DNA of 39,123 nucleotides, from contig CAJUMT010000008.1 in NCBI GenBank assembly GCA_910587495.1, positions 1 through 39,123 on the forward strand, read 5' to 3'. Origin of the DNA: an uncultured Lachnospiraceae bacterium. GTDB lineage: Bacteria > Bacillota > Clostridia > Lachnospirales > Lachnospiraceae. Position 1 is the first letter of the stretch. Each line of letters opens with the position of its first letter. Of the stretch, positions 7,587 to 15,921 are shown piece by piece. Both the position numbers and the translations under genes were made by a program. The notes beneath the pieces were generated by a model. The model did no database searches. It saw only the letters and a program-made list of their open reading frames with translations, and had not been told where the DNA came from.

Positions 7587-8969
7587 CTACACCGCTGACT
7601 TATCTTTTGCAAAAAAGTCGTCCACTCTCTTCTTGATATCCATGGATTTCATACTTTTTAGCAAATATCCGGACGGCCCTAACGACAATACGCCTTTTAC
7701 AGTTTCCGCATCGTTTCTTGACGTGAGGAAGATGACCGGAATATCCGCAGATACTTTGTCCGAGCGGATCAGCTCCAATGTCTGCTTTCCATTACAGACC
7801 GGCATATCATAGTCTAGAAGGATAAGATCCGGCTTGTTAAGAGCGATAGTCCTGATCGCCGCCACACCGGAATCTACCGCAGAAACTTCATAGCTCTTGC
7901 CCAACAGGCTTTCAAGCCCCTGCCGCACCGTTGAAGAATCGTCCACTACCAGTATCTTCTTCTGGGGAGCCTGCTTTTTTTGGTCTTCCCGGACTTTAAT
8001 ATATTGGGCCACCTCATCCATGGCATTGTCCTTATTGATCGGCATTCCCGGTGATTCCTGAACCTGGCCGGGCGTTAAAATACAGAAGGCAAAATATCCC
8101 TCCCCTGTGTCAAACAACATACTGGCCACTCGTTTTTCTTCATAAAACACTTTTTGGAACTGGTCATAAGAAAGAAGATTCTCCTCTGCCAGGGCGCATG
8201 GCTCGCCTTTCATATGGAAATCCATAATCCGCCCCGCAAACCGCTGCATCGCATATCTGGCAGAATGAAGCAACGCAGTGGTTATCCTGCCGGAACGGAT
8301 TCCCATAACCTCGCCGACCGTACTGAACAAAAGCCGCTCTTCAAAAGCCAGCAGGATTTCCTGCCTTTTTTTCTCCTTCTTTGTCTCATAGACCAAACGG
8401 TAATAGATCCCTTTTCCGAATTTTTCCCCATTATATGTGTCGCTGATCATCTCTGACTGTATGCAGAATATATTATGCGACAATTGGATAACCGCCCTTT
8501 TTGTGGCGGAAAGTTCTCCTCCCTCCAAAAGCTCTTCCCATAAGCTCTCCTGATTTCCGGTAATGGCCTGGTCTTCCGTCATGGTGTGCCCGATCAGCCA
8601 TCCGGCGCAGACTCCTACAAAGTGGTCAATGGCTTCCGGCGAATAACTTGTCTTTTCCAATTCCCGTTCCAATGCCGGAAGCGTCTTCTCCCGGAATCCT
8701 TTATGTATGCTTTTATGCCGCTCCAGGCCTTTGTAATCAATCTTGGCCATGTATTCTTCTTCATCTGCAAAATGCTGCAACGCGTGGTCTTTGAAATATT
8801 CAATTCCCTTCTTGCATGCGCGGCGACCGCTGCTTCCCGCTATCCATCCGCCTTTTTTTTGTGTCATAAGAGAAAGATTATTGATCGTCTCGAAAAGCCG
8901 CCGGTGTTCCTCGTCAATAATCTCCACTCCCAGATTAAACTCTTCTTTCCATAAAAACTGATCGCCCAT
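7587..8969 (-). CDS. Bacteriohemerythrin fused to a response-regulator receiver domain
   Basis: The 460-residue protein joins a diiron O2-binding hemerythrin domain (about 1-140) to an unassigned middle region (about 150-330) and a C-terminal receiver (about 337-455). All seven hemerythrin ligands are present, counting from the ATG at 8969: His22, His66, Glu70, His85, His89, His128, Asp133. The receiver shows ILVVDDSS, phospho-acceptor Asp386 in LLDYDMP and Lys438. The middle region, with 'LLFSTVGEVMGIRSGRITTALLHSARY', is not one I recognise; a CheX-like fold is possible. The GTG at 9005 would add 12 residues, but family members begin close to the W-x-x-x-F motif. A single-gene transcript with its own promoter and terminator. 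Likely an oxygen-responsive signalling protein; its partner is unknown. Confidence 0.85.
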   Translation of the reverse strand: MGDQFLWKEEFNLGVEIIDEEHRRLFETINNLSLMTQKKGGWIAGSSGRRACKKGIEYFKDHALQHFADEEEYMAKIDYKGLERHKSIHKGFREKTLPALERELEKTSYSPEAIDHFVGVCAGWLIGHTMTEDQAITGNQESLWEELLEGGELSATKRAVIQLSHNIFCIQSEMISDTYNGEKFGKGIYYRLVYETKKEKKRQEILLAFEERLLFSTVGEVMGIRSGRITTALLHSARYAMQRFAGRIMDFHMKGEPCALAEENLLSYDQFQKVFYEEKRVASMLFDTGEGYFAFCILTPGQVQESPGMPINKDNAMDEVAQYIKVREDQKKQAPQKKILVVDDSSTVRQGLESLLGKSYEVSAVDSGVAAIRTIALNKPDLILLDYDMPVCNGKQTLELIRSDKVSADIPVIFLTSRNDAETVKGVLSLGPSGYLLKSMKSMDIKKRVDDFFAKDKSAV

Positions 8970-9124
8970 ACGACAATTTGCTGCCTGGAATATAAGCAAT
9001 GACACACATACTTCTTCTCAAATACTATATCCGGCAGCCTCTCCTTTCCACAATTAGTTTTTAACCCGCACCTGCCTAGCGCTCATCAAATTTCCCGCGC
9101 CCGGAACCTTTAAATATCGCCCCC

Positions 9125-9153
9125 ATTATATTACAATTGTTCAGCATATGCAA
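9125..9153 (-). promoter_or_regulatory. Promoter of the hemerythrin-Rec gene
   Basis: On the minus strand TTGCAT (9148-9153), a 17-bp spacer and a perfect TATAAT (9125-9130). The leader to the ATG at 8969 is about 150 bases, and I see no strong structure in it. Confidence 0.6.
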
Positions 9154-9181
9154 GCGCATGGTTTTCGGAAAATACCCGTAC

Positions 9182-9245
9182 AAAAAGGCTGCGGAAAAAC
9201 AGGCATGCCGGATAATTACCCGACTGGTCCTGGTTTTTCGCAGCC
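9182..9245 (-). terminator. Terminator closing the sensor operon and permease stub
   Basis: Minus-strand arms GGCTGCGAAAAACC (9232-9245) and GTTTTTCCGCAGCC (9187-9200) pair over 13 bases with one bulge and are followed by TTTTT (9182-9186). It lies about 30 bases past the stop of the permease remnant, so the ancestral operon end seems to have survived the deletion. Confidence 0.7.
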
Positions 9246-9273
9246 ATATGAAACAATATGCAGTTATAAAGTC

Positions 9274-9447
9274 TTACTTCCCGCTCTTGCGGTTGGATAC
9301 TACATCAAAAATAACTGCCACCAGCAGCACGCCGCCTTTCACTACATACTGCCAGGAATCCCCGATACCCATAATGGACATGCCCATGTTGATGACGCCT
9401 AAAAGAAGCGCGCCGATGATCACGCCCGTTATCTTCTTTTTTCTCAT
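9274..9447 (-). pseudogene. Sugar ABC transporter permease, C-terminal stub only
   Basis: A 57-codon frame that opens with ATG two bases after the regulator's stop codon (9449) and ends TAA at 9274. Residues from 7 on read as the last membrane segments of an RbsC/MglC-type permease: 'VIIGALLLGVIN', 'GDSWQYVVKGGVLLV', 'VIFDVVSNRKSGK'. These align position by position with the end of the intact permease at 1740-2711 ('AIIGSVIVGIIN', 'NSYWQQVVKGIVILF', 'VIVDVLSKR'). The first 260 or so residues are missing, and no binding protein or ATPase gene is adjacent. I read this as the scar of a deletion that removed the transporter belonging to the sensor operon. Too short to form a channel. Confidence 0.85.
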
Positions 9448-9448
9448 A

Positions 9449-11047
9449 TCATGTCCTCATACTTTCCCTGTATTCCGTAGGCGTCACTCCTGTATTCTTT
9501 TTGAATATGCGGCTGAAATAATTAGGGTCGCCGTAGCCCACAGATATGCAGATTTCTTTCATGCTTTTGCCATCCTCTGCCAGCAGTTCCTTTGCTTTTT
9601 GCATCCGCAGGTCTGTGACGTACTCCACAAAATTATTCCCGGTTTCTTCTTTAAAAAGTTTACTGAAATAATAGGGGCTTAAATCCATCCGGCGTGACAC
9701 CTCATCCAGCGACAAATCCTTCTGATAATTTTCCTGAATATAAACCTGTGCCTGTGCCACAAGCCTGTTCTTGTGTTCGCCTTTTTTGGTCGCTATATTC
9801 CGGCAGCTTTCTTTAAACTTCTCTACAAACCATGACTTTAAATCACTATTACGCTCTGCCTTCATCACAAACGGCAGGTAATCTTCCCTCTCGGTAAAAC
9901 GGTATGTCATACCGCCGCTTAAATATGCCTCATGCTCCGCAAAGAGAATAAACTCCAGCGTCTTTAAACGCACGCTTAAATTTTCCTCGCCGTATTCACC
10001 CAGCATCCATTCAAAATATCTTGCTGCCGCCCGTTCGCAGCTTTCACTTCTTCCGCTTTTTAAAGCGTCAAACAACTCTTTCTCCAGGCCGATCGGATAT
10101 TCTTCTTCATACCGGCACTGAATCGGCAGGTCGTCTACATGCGCCACGCTTCCGGTGGAACTGACCAGCGCCTTCAAAGCTTCTTCATAAGATTCCATGC
10201 TTTCATGAAGTTTCCGCACGGAACCAATGCCAATCCGAAAGCTGATATCTGTCATCCTTCTAAGCTTCCTGGTCAGTTCACGGCAGATATCTATCATATC
10301 GATTCGTTCTTCATATTCCATCCTTAAACTGTCCATTGGCAAAAACACTGGTATTTTATTGGATATGACCGCCCCCACCACGCAGTCCCAGGTCCCTTTC
10401 ACCAACTCCCGCACTCTAAAATAGTTCATTTGTGTACGCACTCCGGCACCCACAGCGTTGGTCATGCGGTTTCCCTGCTGGTCGTCTCCTACCACTAACG
10501 CAAGCATACACCCGCAATCAGCGTTCATTCCAAGAAGCTGCCTGTAATTTTCCACTTCTTCCATAAAATGATCCTGGAACATAATTGCATAAATAAAACC
10601 GTTTTCAATTATCGGCGTGACAGTCTCCATCTTCTCTTTAATCTTTAAATCATCGCTTCTTTTCTTCCGTTTTCTGTCAATAATTTTGAACGCCCGTTTA
10701 AGAACCATGGTGATACCCTGTTCGTTAAAAGGTTTGTTTATATAATCCAGTACGCCCAGGTTAATCGCCTCTTTGGCATAGTCGAATTTATCATAGGCAG
10801 ACAGTATGATAAATTCCGCGGATGGATTGCTCTTTTTAATCTCGCGAATCGCCTCGATTCCATTAATGCCCGGCATCTGGATATCCATAAGCGCAATATC
10901 CGGTCGGAAATTTTCCGCCAGTTCGATCACATCCCGCCCGGTTTTTGCCGTCTCTATCTGACACTGCCCTGAAAAATTCCTGTTTATAATCATCGTCAGG
11001 GATTCCCGCACAATCCCTTCATCATCCGCCACCATAATCCGATACAT
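9449..11047 (-). CDS. Response regulator with AraC-type DNA-binding domain (YesN-like)
   Basis: A 532-residue two-component regulator. Receiver domain at 1-120 with acidic pair in MVADDE, phospho-acceptor Asp55 in LMDIQMP and Lys in 'YINKPF'. A long helical linker follows, then two helix-turn-helix units in the last 105 residues ('LSLDEVSRRMDLSPYYFSKLFK', 'MKEICISVGYGDPNYFSRIFK') ending 'GVTPTEYRESMRT'. The ATG at 11047 has GGGGGA five bases upstream and gives the usual MYRIMVADDE beginning; an ATG at 11071 is possible. It follows its kinase by about 35 bases. Its expected target was the sugar transporter operon once located downstream, of which only a stub remains. Confidence 0.92.
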   Translation of the reverse strand: MYRIMVADDEGIVRESLTMIINRNFSGQCQIETAKTGRDVIELAENFRPDIALMDIQMPGINGIEAIREIKKSNPSAEFIILSAYDKFDYAKEAINLGVLDYINKPFNEQGITMVLKRAFKIIDRKRKKRSDDLKIKEKMETVTPIIENGFIYAIMFQDHFMEEVENYRQLLGMNADCGCMLALVVGDDQQGNRMTNAVGAGVRTQMNYFRVRELVKGTWDCVVGAVISNKIPVFLPMDSLRMEYEERIDMIDICRELTRKLRRMTDISFRIGIGSVRKLHESMESYEEALKALVSSTGSVAHVDDLPIQCRYEEEYPIGLEKELFDALKSGRSESCERAAARYFEWMLGEYGEENLSVRLKTLEFILFAEHEAYLSGGMTYRFTEREDYLPFVMKAERNSDLKSWFVEKFKESCRNIATKKGEHKNRLVAQAQVYIQENYQKDLSLDEVSRRMDLSPYYFSKLFKEETGNNFVEYVTDLRMQKAKELLAEDGKSMKEICISVGYGDPNYFSRIFKKNTGVTPTEYRESMRT

Positions 11048-11082
11048 ATTTTCCCCCGCTTTGTATTTCATCTGCTTTCCAT

Positions 11083-12531
11083 CTACTCTTTCAAAATTGT
11101 GATCAGCACTTCTGTTCCCGCGTTTTTTCCCTCACTGAATATTTCCAGTCTGGCTTTTTCACGAAAATATAATTTTAACCGCTCCATCACATTACGCATA
11201 CCAACGCCGTTAGACGCCTCCCTTTTCGTATCTTTCTGTATGCATCCTGACAAAACCTGCTCGATCCTGTCCGCTTCCATGCCATTCCCGTTATCCCATA
11301 TGCTGATACAGATACACTTTTCCTTTTGATAGACAGACAGCTCGATCCTTCCCTCTCTGTCAATGCCGCGGATTCCGTAATTAAATGCGTTTTCTACCAA
11401 CGGCTGCAGGATCATGCTGGGTACGCGTGTATCCAGCACAGAATTATCGATGTCTTTAGCATACAGAATCTCGCCGGAGAACCGTACATTCAAAATATAT
11501 ACATAATTATCCACCAGCCGGATTTCTTCTCCAAGCGTGGCGTCTTCATCATTTTTTCTCACATTATACCTGAAAAATTCCGCCACATTTTCTAAAAACC
11601 GCTCTGTATGGTCTGCTTTTTCCATCATGGCAAGCTGCGCGCCCGCATTCAGCGTATTGAATAGAAAATGTGGGTTGATCTGCGCCTGCAGATACTTTAG
11701 TTGTGCATCTTTTAGATGATTCTGCATCATCAGGTCACGTTCCAGCGTCAGCCGGAGCTGTTCGATATAATTTCGTATATTCCCGACCATCTGATTGAAT
11801 GTACTGGTCACAATCCCTACCTCGTCCATGCTCCCAACCGGGATATCTTCAATATCAAAATTGCCCCCCGCCACCTCGTCTGCGGCCTTGGCCAGTTTGT
11901 GAAGCGGTCTGGTAACACTTTTTATATACACTATGATCAGGCTTATATTGCCTAGCAAAACCAAAATCAAAACACCCATGCTGATCAGTTCCATATAGTG
12001 AAGGGAATCCATAAGCACCTGGTAATTCCGGGAGTTATTCTTAAACTGCTCATTATTCAGACTATAAATGAAAGCATGTATCCCCTTGTATAATTTACTT
12101 GTCTCTTCATACAGTGTTCCATATTTTTCCACATTCCTTCCCCTTTTAGCCTGGATTGCTTCTGTCGTCAGAACAAGATAGCTGTCAGACAAACTGCAGA
12201 TGTTCTTTTCTGTCAATAAAAGATCGTTATCCGTAGGCTTTGTATGCAGCTGTCCCATAAGTTTTTGGTAAGCCTGTTCGCTTCGGTAATACTCCTTCAT
12301 CGCATCTGAACTTCTCGTGTTTAAATAGTCTTCCATGCTCTTTTGTACCAGATCCAAACCGGTTGAAAGTTCATTTAAGTTTACATTGCTGATGTATACG
12401 CCTTCTACTTTTCCTGCCATTTCATTCATAACAGAAAATAGATACAGATTGACCGTCAGTATAATGACCGCGGTCGCCGCAAACAAAACTATAAGTTTCT
12501 GCTGAAGGGTCAGGTATTTGACAGAGCTCAT
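11083..12531 (-). CDS. Sensor histidine kinase (YesM-like, His_kinase family)
   Basis: A 482-residue membrane kinase. Transmembrane segments at about 12-33 and 183-203 enclose a 150-residue extracytoplasmic helical domain. A HAMP linker (about 204-256) and a coiled region follow. The phospho-accepting His288 is in 'QINPHFLFNTLNAG', the mark of the YesM/LytS class. The ATPase domain has 'VENAFNYGI', 'WDNGNGM' and 'GVGMRNVMERL'. GGAGG precedes the ATG. It lies between a membrane-anchored sugar-binding protein and its regulator, so the binding protein probably presents the ligand to the extracytoplasmic domain. Confidence 0.93.
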   Translation of the reverse strand: MSSVKYLTLQQKLIVLFAATAVIILTVNLYLFSVMNEMAGKVEGVYISNVNLNELSTGLDLVQKSMEDYLNTRSSDAMKEYYRSEQAYQKLMGQLHTKPTDNDLLLTEKNICSLSDSYLVLTTEAIQAKRGRNVEKYGTLYEETSKLYKGIHAFIYSLNNEQFKNNSRNYQVLMDSLHYMELISMGVLILVLLGNISLIIVYIKSVTRPLHKLAKAADEVAGGNFDIEDIPVGSMDEVGIVTSTFNQMVGNIRNYIEQLRLTLERDLMMQNHLKDAQLKYLQAQINPHFLFNTLNAGAQLAMMEKADHTERFLENVAEFFRYNVRKNDEDATLGEEIRLVDNYVYILNVRFSGEILYAKDIDNSVLDTRVPSMILQPLVENAFNYGIRGIDREGRIELSVYQKEKCICISIWDNGNGMEADRIEQVLSGCIQKDTKREASNGVGMRNVMERLKLYFREKARLEIFSEGKNAGTEVLITILKE

Positions 12532-12544
12532 AATATCCTCCGGT

Positions 12545-13579
12545 TTATTCTTCCTGCGCCAAAAGGGCTTCTGCTTCTTTAGAAGTAATCAGCCGCGTGT
12601 CTACAGCCCTGTAATTGTTTGTATAGCCGGTCTTTATGTATTCTTCAAGCGCATCAATGCATTGTTTTCCCATCTGGGTAGTATCTATCGTAATGGTCGA
12701 ACAGACAATGCCTTTAGCTACCGCGTCCAGGACAGCGTCAGAATCATAATATCCCAGTATCTGCATGCTTCCCACTTTATTATAATCCACTGCCGCCTGA
12801 TATGCGCATCGGGTATGGACCGCGCTTAGGCAGATCAGAATATCCGGCAGCTCTTCCCGGCTTAGAAAAATATCCCTGATGTATTCTTCTGAGCTAAAGC
12901 TTCTGCTGTTGTCAACTTTCCTGGTTTCTACCGACACCGGAATCCTGCCTTCCAGTTTTCGTTCCAGTGTTTCTCGTATGCCAAGTGTTGTAAGCATCTG
13001 GCTGCTGTCCTGCCTGTCCGCGTCCATCAGCACCAGCGTTTTAACCGGATGTCCTGCATCCCGGTCCGCAGCCAGGTTATCTTTATTTTCATCCAGCAGC
13101 GCCATAATCTGTCCGGCATACTCCTGACCCAGATGATAGCTGTTATTTCCCACAAAACACTGCCTGAGACTTCCCGGGCTGTCCTGAAGCACCGTCACTA
13201 CCGGGATACCCTTTCCTGCCGCTTCATTCAGCAGAGCAACTGTCCGCTCATCTTCATCCCCGGAAACAATAATGCCGTCCACAGAAGCCTGTATGGCAAA
13301 CTTCAAAAGTTCATTGCGCCCATACTCCACCGAAAGGTTTTTTCCGAACCGTTCCACATAAACTCCCTGCGCCTTTCCTTCCTCCAGCGCGCTTTCATAC
13401 ACCTGGTCCCAAAAATCACTGTCTCCATCTTCTGTAATCATCACATAATGCCTGTCATAGGCCGCAAAATTTTCCTCTTCGTTCCGGCTCAGTTCATGGA
13501 ATCTCTGCCAGAATACTGCCAGGCATACTGCCACGCTTATAAACAGCGCCAGAAGAAGTAACAATTGTCTTCGTCTCAT
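12545..13579 (-). CDS. Membrane-anchored sugar-binding protein linked to a two-component system
   Basis: A type-1 periplasmic binding fold of 344 residues. The N-terminus MRRRQLLLLLALFISVAVCLAV is one hydrophobic segment after three Arg; the Cys in VAVC is preceded by Val, a poor lipobox, so an uncleaved anchor is more likely. The body has family features: 'ASVDGIIVSGDEDERTVALLNEAAGKGIPVV', 'LVLMDADRQDSSQMLTTLGIRETL', 'GIVCSTITIDTTQMGKQCIDAL'. An in-frame start at 13630 would put the upstream terminator hairpin inside the gene, so I use 13579. It is the first gene of the sensor operon, 13 bases before the kinase, and probably acts as a sensing subunit more than a transport subunit. Confidence 0.82.
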   Translation of the reverse strand: MRRRQLLLLLALFISVAVCLAVFWQRFHELSRNEEENFAAYDRHYVMITEDGDSDFWDQVYESALEEGKAQGVYVERFGKNLSVEYGRNELLKFAIQASVDGIIVSGDEDERTVALLNEAAGKGIPVVTVLQDSPGSLRQCFVGNNSYHLGQEYAGQIMALLDENKDNLAADRDAGHPVKTLVLMDADRQDSSQMLTTLGIRETLERKLEGRIPVSVETRKVDNSRSFSSEEYIRDIFLSREELPDILICLSAVHTRCAYQAAVDYNKVGSMQILGYYDSDAVLDAVAKGIVCSTITIDTTQMGKQCIDALEEYIKTGYTNNYRAVDTRLITSKEAEALLAQEE

Positions 13580-13606
13580 ATCGTCTCGTGGCCGTCCTTC
13601 CATACA

Positions 13607-13642
13607 GAAAAGTGGCTGCGCAGGATACAACAGCCACTTTTC
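13607..13642 (-). terminator. Hairpin terminator after the isomerase-family gene
   Basis: Perfect 12-bp arms GAAAAGTGGCTG (13607-13618) and CAGCCACTTTTC (13631-13642) with a 12-base loop. On the minus strand the stem ends in TTTTC; on the plus strand it is followed by a T-rich run. It lies 12 bases past the stop at 13655 and separates the metabolic and sensor transcripts. Confidence 0.65.
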
Positions 13643-13654
13643 ATATTTTTTCTA

Positions 13655-15139
13655 TTATGCAAACGGATTTTCCGTCGGATAACGCACACCCGCGGGCTGA
13701 TTGTACCCGATCTCTTTTACATCTACTCCGATGTATTTAAAGACTTCATACAAAGCCTTTCCGTGATGTCCGAATGCAACCGCGCCGTGATGCGGATAAT
13801 TTCCCTCGATCAGCACATGGCGGTAAAATCTTTTCATCTCCGGAATCGCAAAAATACCAATGCTGCCGAAGGAACGGGTTGCCACCGGAAGTACTTCGCC
13901 ATTAGCTACATAGGCGCGCAGTTTACAGTCCGCCGTACTCTGCAGACGGAAGAAAGTGATATCGCCGGGCGCAATGTCTCCTTCAAGGGTTCCCTGGGTA
14001 ACTTCCTCGGGAAGGCTCCTGGCCATGATCAATTGATATTTCATCTGGCAGAAAGACAGCTTCTTTGTATTGGTATTCCCGCAGTGGAATCCCATGAATA
14101 CATCATTGCTGGTATAATCATATTTATCTTTAATGTCTTCATTATAAAGATCGTAGGGTACCGTATTGTTAATATCAAGTAATGTTACCGCGTCCTTGCT
14201 GACGCAGGTTCCGATAAACTCGCTTAAGCACCCATAGATATCTACTTCGCAGGATACCGGAATACCGCGGCCTGTCAGACGGCTGTTGACATAACATGGA
14301 ACAAAGCCAAACTGCGTCTGGAACGCGGGCCAGCATTTACCCGCGATTGCCACATATTTTCTGTAACCTTTATGTGCTTCAATCCAGTCTAAAAGCGTCA
14401 GCTCATACTGCGCCAGTTTCGGAAGGATTTCCGGCTTTTTGTTGCCTTCTCCCAGTTCCGCCTCCATATCAGCCACAACTTGGGAAATACGGGGGTCGCC
14501 TGCATGTTTGTTGAAAGCCTCAAACAAATCCAGTTCTGAATTTTCTTCAATCTCTACACCCAGATTATAAAGCTGCTTGATTGGCGCGTTACATGCCAGG
14601 AAATTTAATGGACGCGGTCCAAAGCTTATAATTTTCAGATCAGAAAGACCCACAACGGCTCTTGCAATGGGAAGAAATTCGTGGATCATATCCGCGCACT
14701 CTTCCGCAGTCCCTACAGGATATTCCGGGATATATGCTTTGATATTGCGAAGGGCCAGGTTGTAGCTTGCGTTCAGCATACCGCAGTACGCGTCGCCGCG
14801 GCCCTGTACCAGGTTATCGCCGGATTCTTCCGCCGCCGCCACAAACATCTTTGGCCCCTCAAAATGTTTTGCAAGCAGCGTTTCGGAAATTTCAGGGCCG
14901 AAATTGCCAAGATATACCACCAGCGCATTACAACCCGCCGCTTTGACATCTTCCAATGCCTGCACCATATGGATTTCGCTCTCCACAATACACACCGGAC
15001 ATTCATAGATGTCCTTTGCATCATATTTTGCCTGGTATGCCTCTACCAGCGCCTTTCTTCTGTTTACGGATAAAGATTCCGGGAAACAGTCGCGGCTCAC
15101 TGCCACGATACCAATCTTTACTTCTGGAATGTTTTTCAT
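13655..15139 (-). CDS. L-fucose/L-arabinose isomerase family protein
   Basis: A cytoplasmic aldose-ketose isomerase relative of 494 residues, shorter than classical FucI (about 590). Candidate Mn ligands in the expected order are Glu in 'PVSCEVDIYG', Asp in 'VTLLDINN' and His in 'VAFGHHGKALYE'. The N-terminal half has the Rossmann-like repeats of the family ('IGIVAVSRDCFPESL', 'NALVVYLGNFGPE'). AGGAGG precedes the ATG by six bases. It shares a transcript with xylulokinase and the DUF4867-like gene, so it probably makes a ketose that the kinase phosphorylates. The exact sugar (fucose, arabinose, lyxose or another) cannot be fixed from sequence. Confidence 0.85.
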   Translation of the reverse strand: MKNIPEVKIGIVAVSRDCFPESLSVNRRKALVEAYQAKYDAKDIYECPVCIVESEIHMVQALEDVKAAGCNALVVYLGNFGPEISETLLAKHFEGPKMFVAAAEESGDNLVQGRGDAYCGMLNASYNLALRNIKAYIPEYPVGTAEECADMIHEFLPIARAVVGLSDLKIISFGPRPLNFLACNAPIKQLYNLGVEIEENSELDLFEAFNKHAGDPRISQVVADMEAELGEGNKKPEILPKLAQYELTLLDWIEAHKGYRKYVAIAGKCWPAFQTQFGFVPCYVNSRLTGRGIPVSCEVDIYGCLSEFIGTCVSKDAVTLLDINNTVPYDLYNEDIKDKYDYTSNDVFMGFHCGNTNTKKLSFCQMKYQLIMARSLPEEVTQGTLEGDIAPGDITFFRLQSTADCKLRAYVANGEVLPVATRSFGSIGIFAIPEMKRFYRHVLIEGNYPHHGAVAFGHHGKALYEVFKYIGVDVKEIGYNQPAGVRYPTENPFA

Positions 15140-15156
15140 TGCTTACCTCCTATTTA

Positions 15157-15261
15157 AGTTCCGCAACTCCACTCACAATGCCCCTTCACTGAGAGGATTT
15201 CCGGTCGCAAAAAGACGCACCCGTAAATCCTCTCGGGCATTGTCCGTTCCGTTGCTGTTTT
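15157..15261 (-). repeat. Structured 105-bp intergenic element, copy A
   Basis: Lies between the DUF4867-like gene and the isomerase gene, ending next to the ribosome binding site of the latter. It differs from copy B (15922-16026) at only three of 105 positions, with no gaps. It can fold into a long stem: GAGAGGATTT (15191-15200) with AAATCCTCTC (15225-15234), extended by AATGCCC (15177-15183) with GGGCATT (15235-15241), and perhaps closed by GCAAC (15163-15167) with GTTGC (15251-15255). All three differences fall outside the two main stems. I do not recognise a known riboswitch or REP family. Confidence 0.9.
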
Positions 15262-15280
15262 AATTTATTATTACTTCAGG

Positions 15281-15904
15281 TCAGCTGCGGCAGTCTATAT
15301 TTTCCCCGATCAGTCCTATATGAGAACCTTCGGGCAGTCCGCCCTCAGCATGGCCGATTAACCATTTATTTTTTGCTGCGATCAGCTTATCTTCCCATCC
15401 GCCGTGCGGCTCTTCGAGAGGAAGATTCGTGCCTTTTGGCAGCACAATCGCCACCTGAAAGCCGCCTTCCTGCGCGCTGCAGGGTGCATAGTGAAGCGTA
15501 GTGGCATACAATTCCACTGCTGTTCCCTCAGGAAGGAAGAAAGCCTCCACAAGAGAAGTGTCATAAGTAAATTCCGGCGTGATATCCTGCTGGTATCCTA
15601 CCAGAAGAATCGCGTCTGTTCCCGCCACATTGATCTCTGACGAGCGATGATATTCCAGTGCATTCAAAAGATAATTCTTTCCGTTGCAATATCCAATCTG
15701 AATAGGCATTTCACCATAGGTCTTTGTTTGCAACTTGGCAAAGACCGGAAGTTTTTCCAGTTCTGCCACAGAAGGTTCATACACCACCGTATCTGGAAGA
15801 GGTGTCTTTGTATGCAATGCTTCTACTAGTTCGGAAAAATCAATGTCTGATACCACTTTTCCGTATTTACGAAACGCGGCGTCTGTTACTTTTTTAATCT
15901 CCAT
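15281..15904 (-). CDS. DUF4867-like protein, cupin-like, unknown function
   Basis: A soluble 207-residue protein without signal peptide or membrane segment. It resembles the DUF4867 family as I remember it. Visible parts are 'GYCNGKNYLLNALEYHRSSEINVAGTDAI' and 'VEAFFLPEGTAVELYATTLHYAPCSAQEGGFQVAIVLP', the latter reading like cupin strands with Glu and His as possible metal ligands. AGGAG stands before the ATG. It is cotranscribed between xylulokinase and the isomerase, and each side is separated from it by a copy of, or the start of, the repeated element. A role as sugar mutarotase, lactonase or isomerase is conceivable from context only. Confidence 0.75.
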   Translation of the reverse strand: MEIKKVTDAAFRKYGKVVSDIDFSELVEALHTKTPLPDTVVYEPSVAELEKLPVFAKLQTKTYGEMPIQIGYCNGKNYLLNALEYHRSSEINVAGTDAILLVGYQQDITPEFTYDTSLVEAFFLPEGTAVELYATTLHYAPCSAQEGGFQVAIVLPKGTNLPLEEPHGGWEDKLIAAKNKWLIGHAEGGLPEGSHIGLIGENIDCRS

Positions 15905-15921
15905 AAAAATCTCCTATTTAT

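Noticed and set aside
9137-9682. Plus-strand open frame of 181 codons
   Set aside because: It runs opposite the permease stub, a terminator and the regulator's helix-turn-helix domain, which explain the sequence better.
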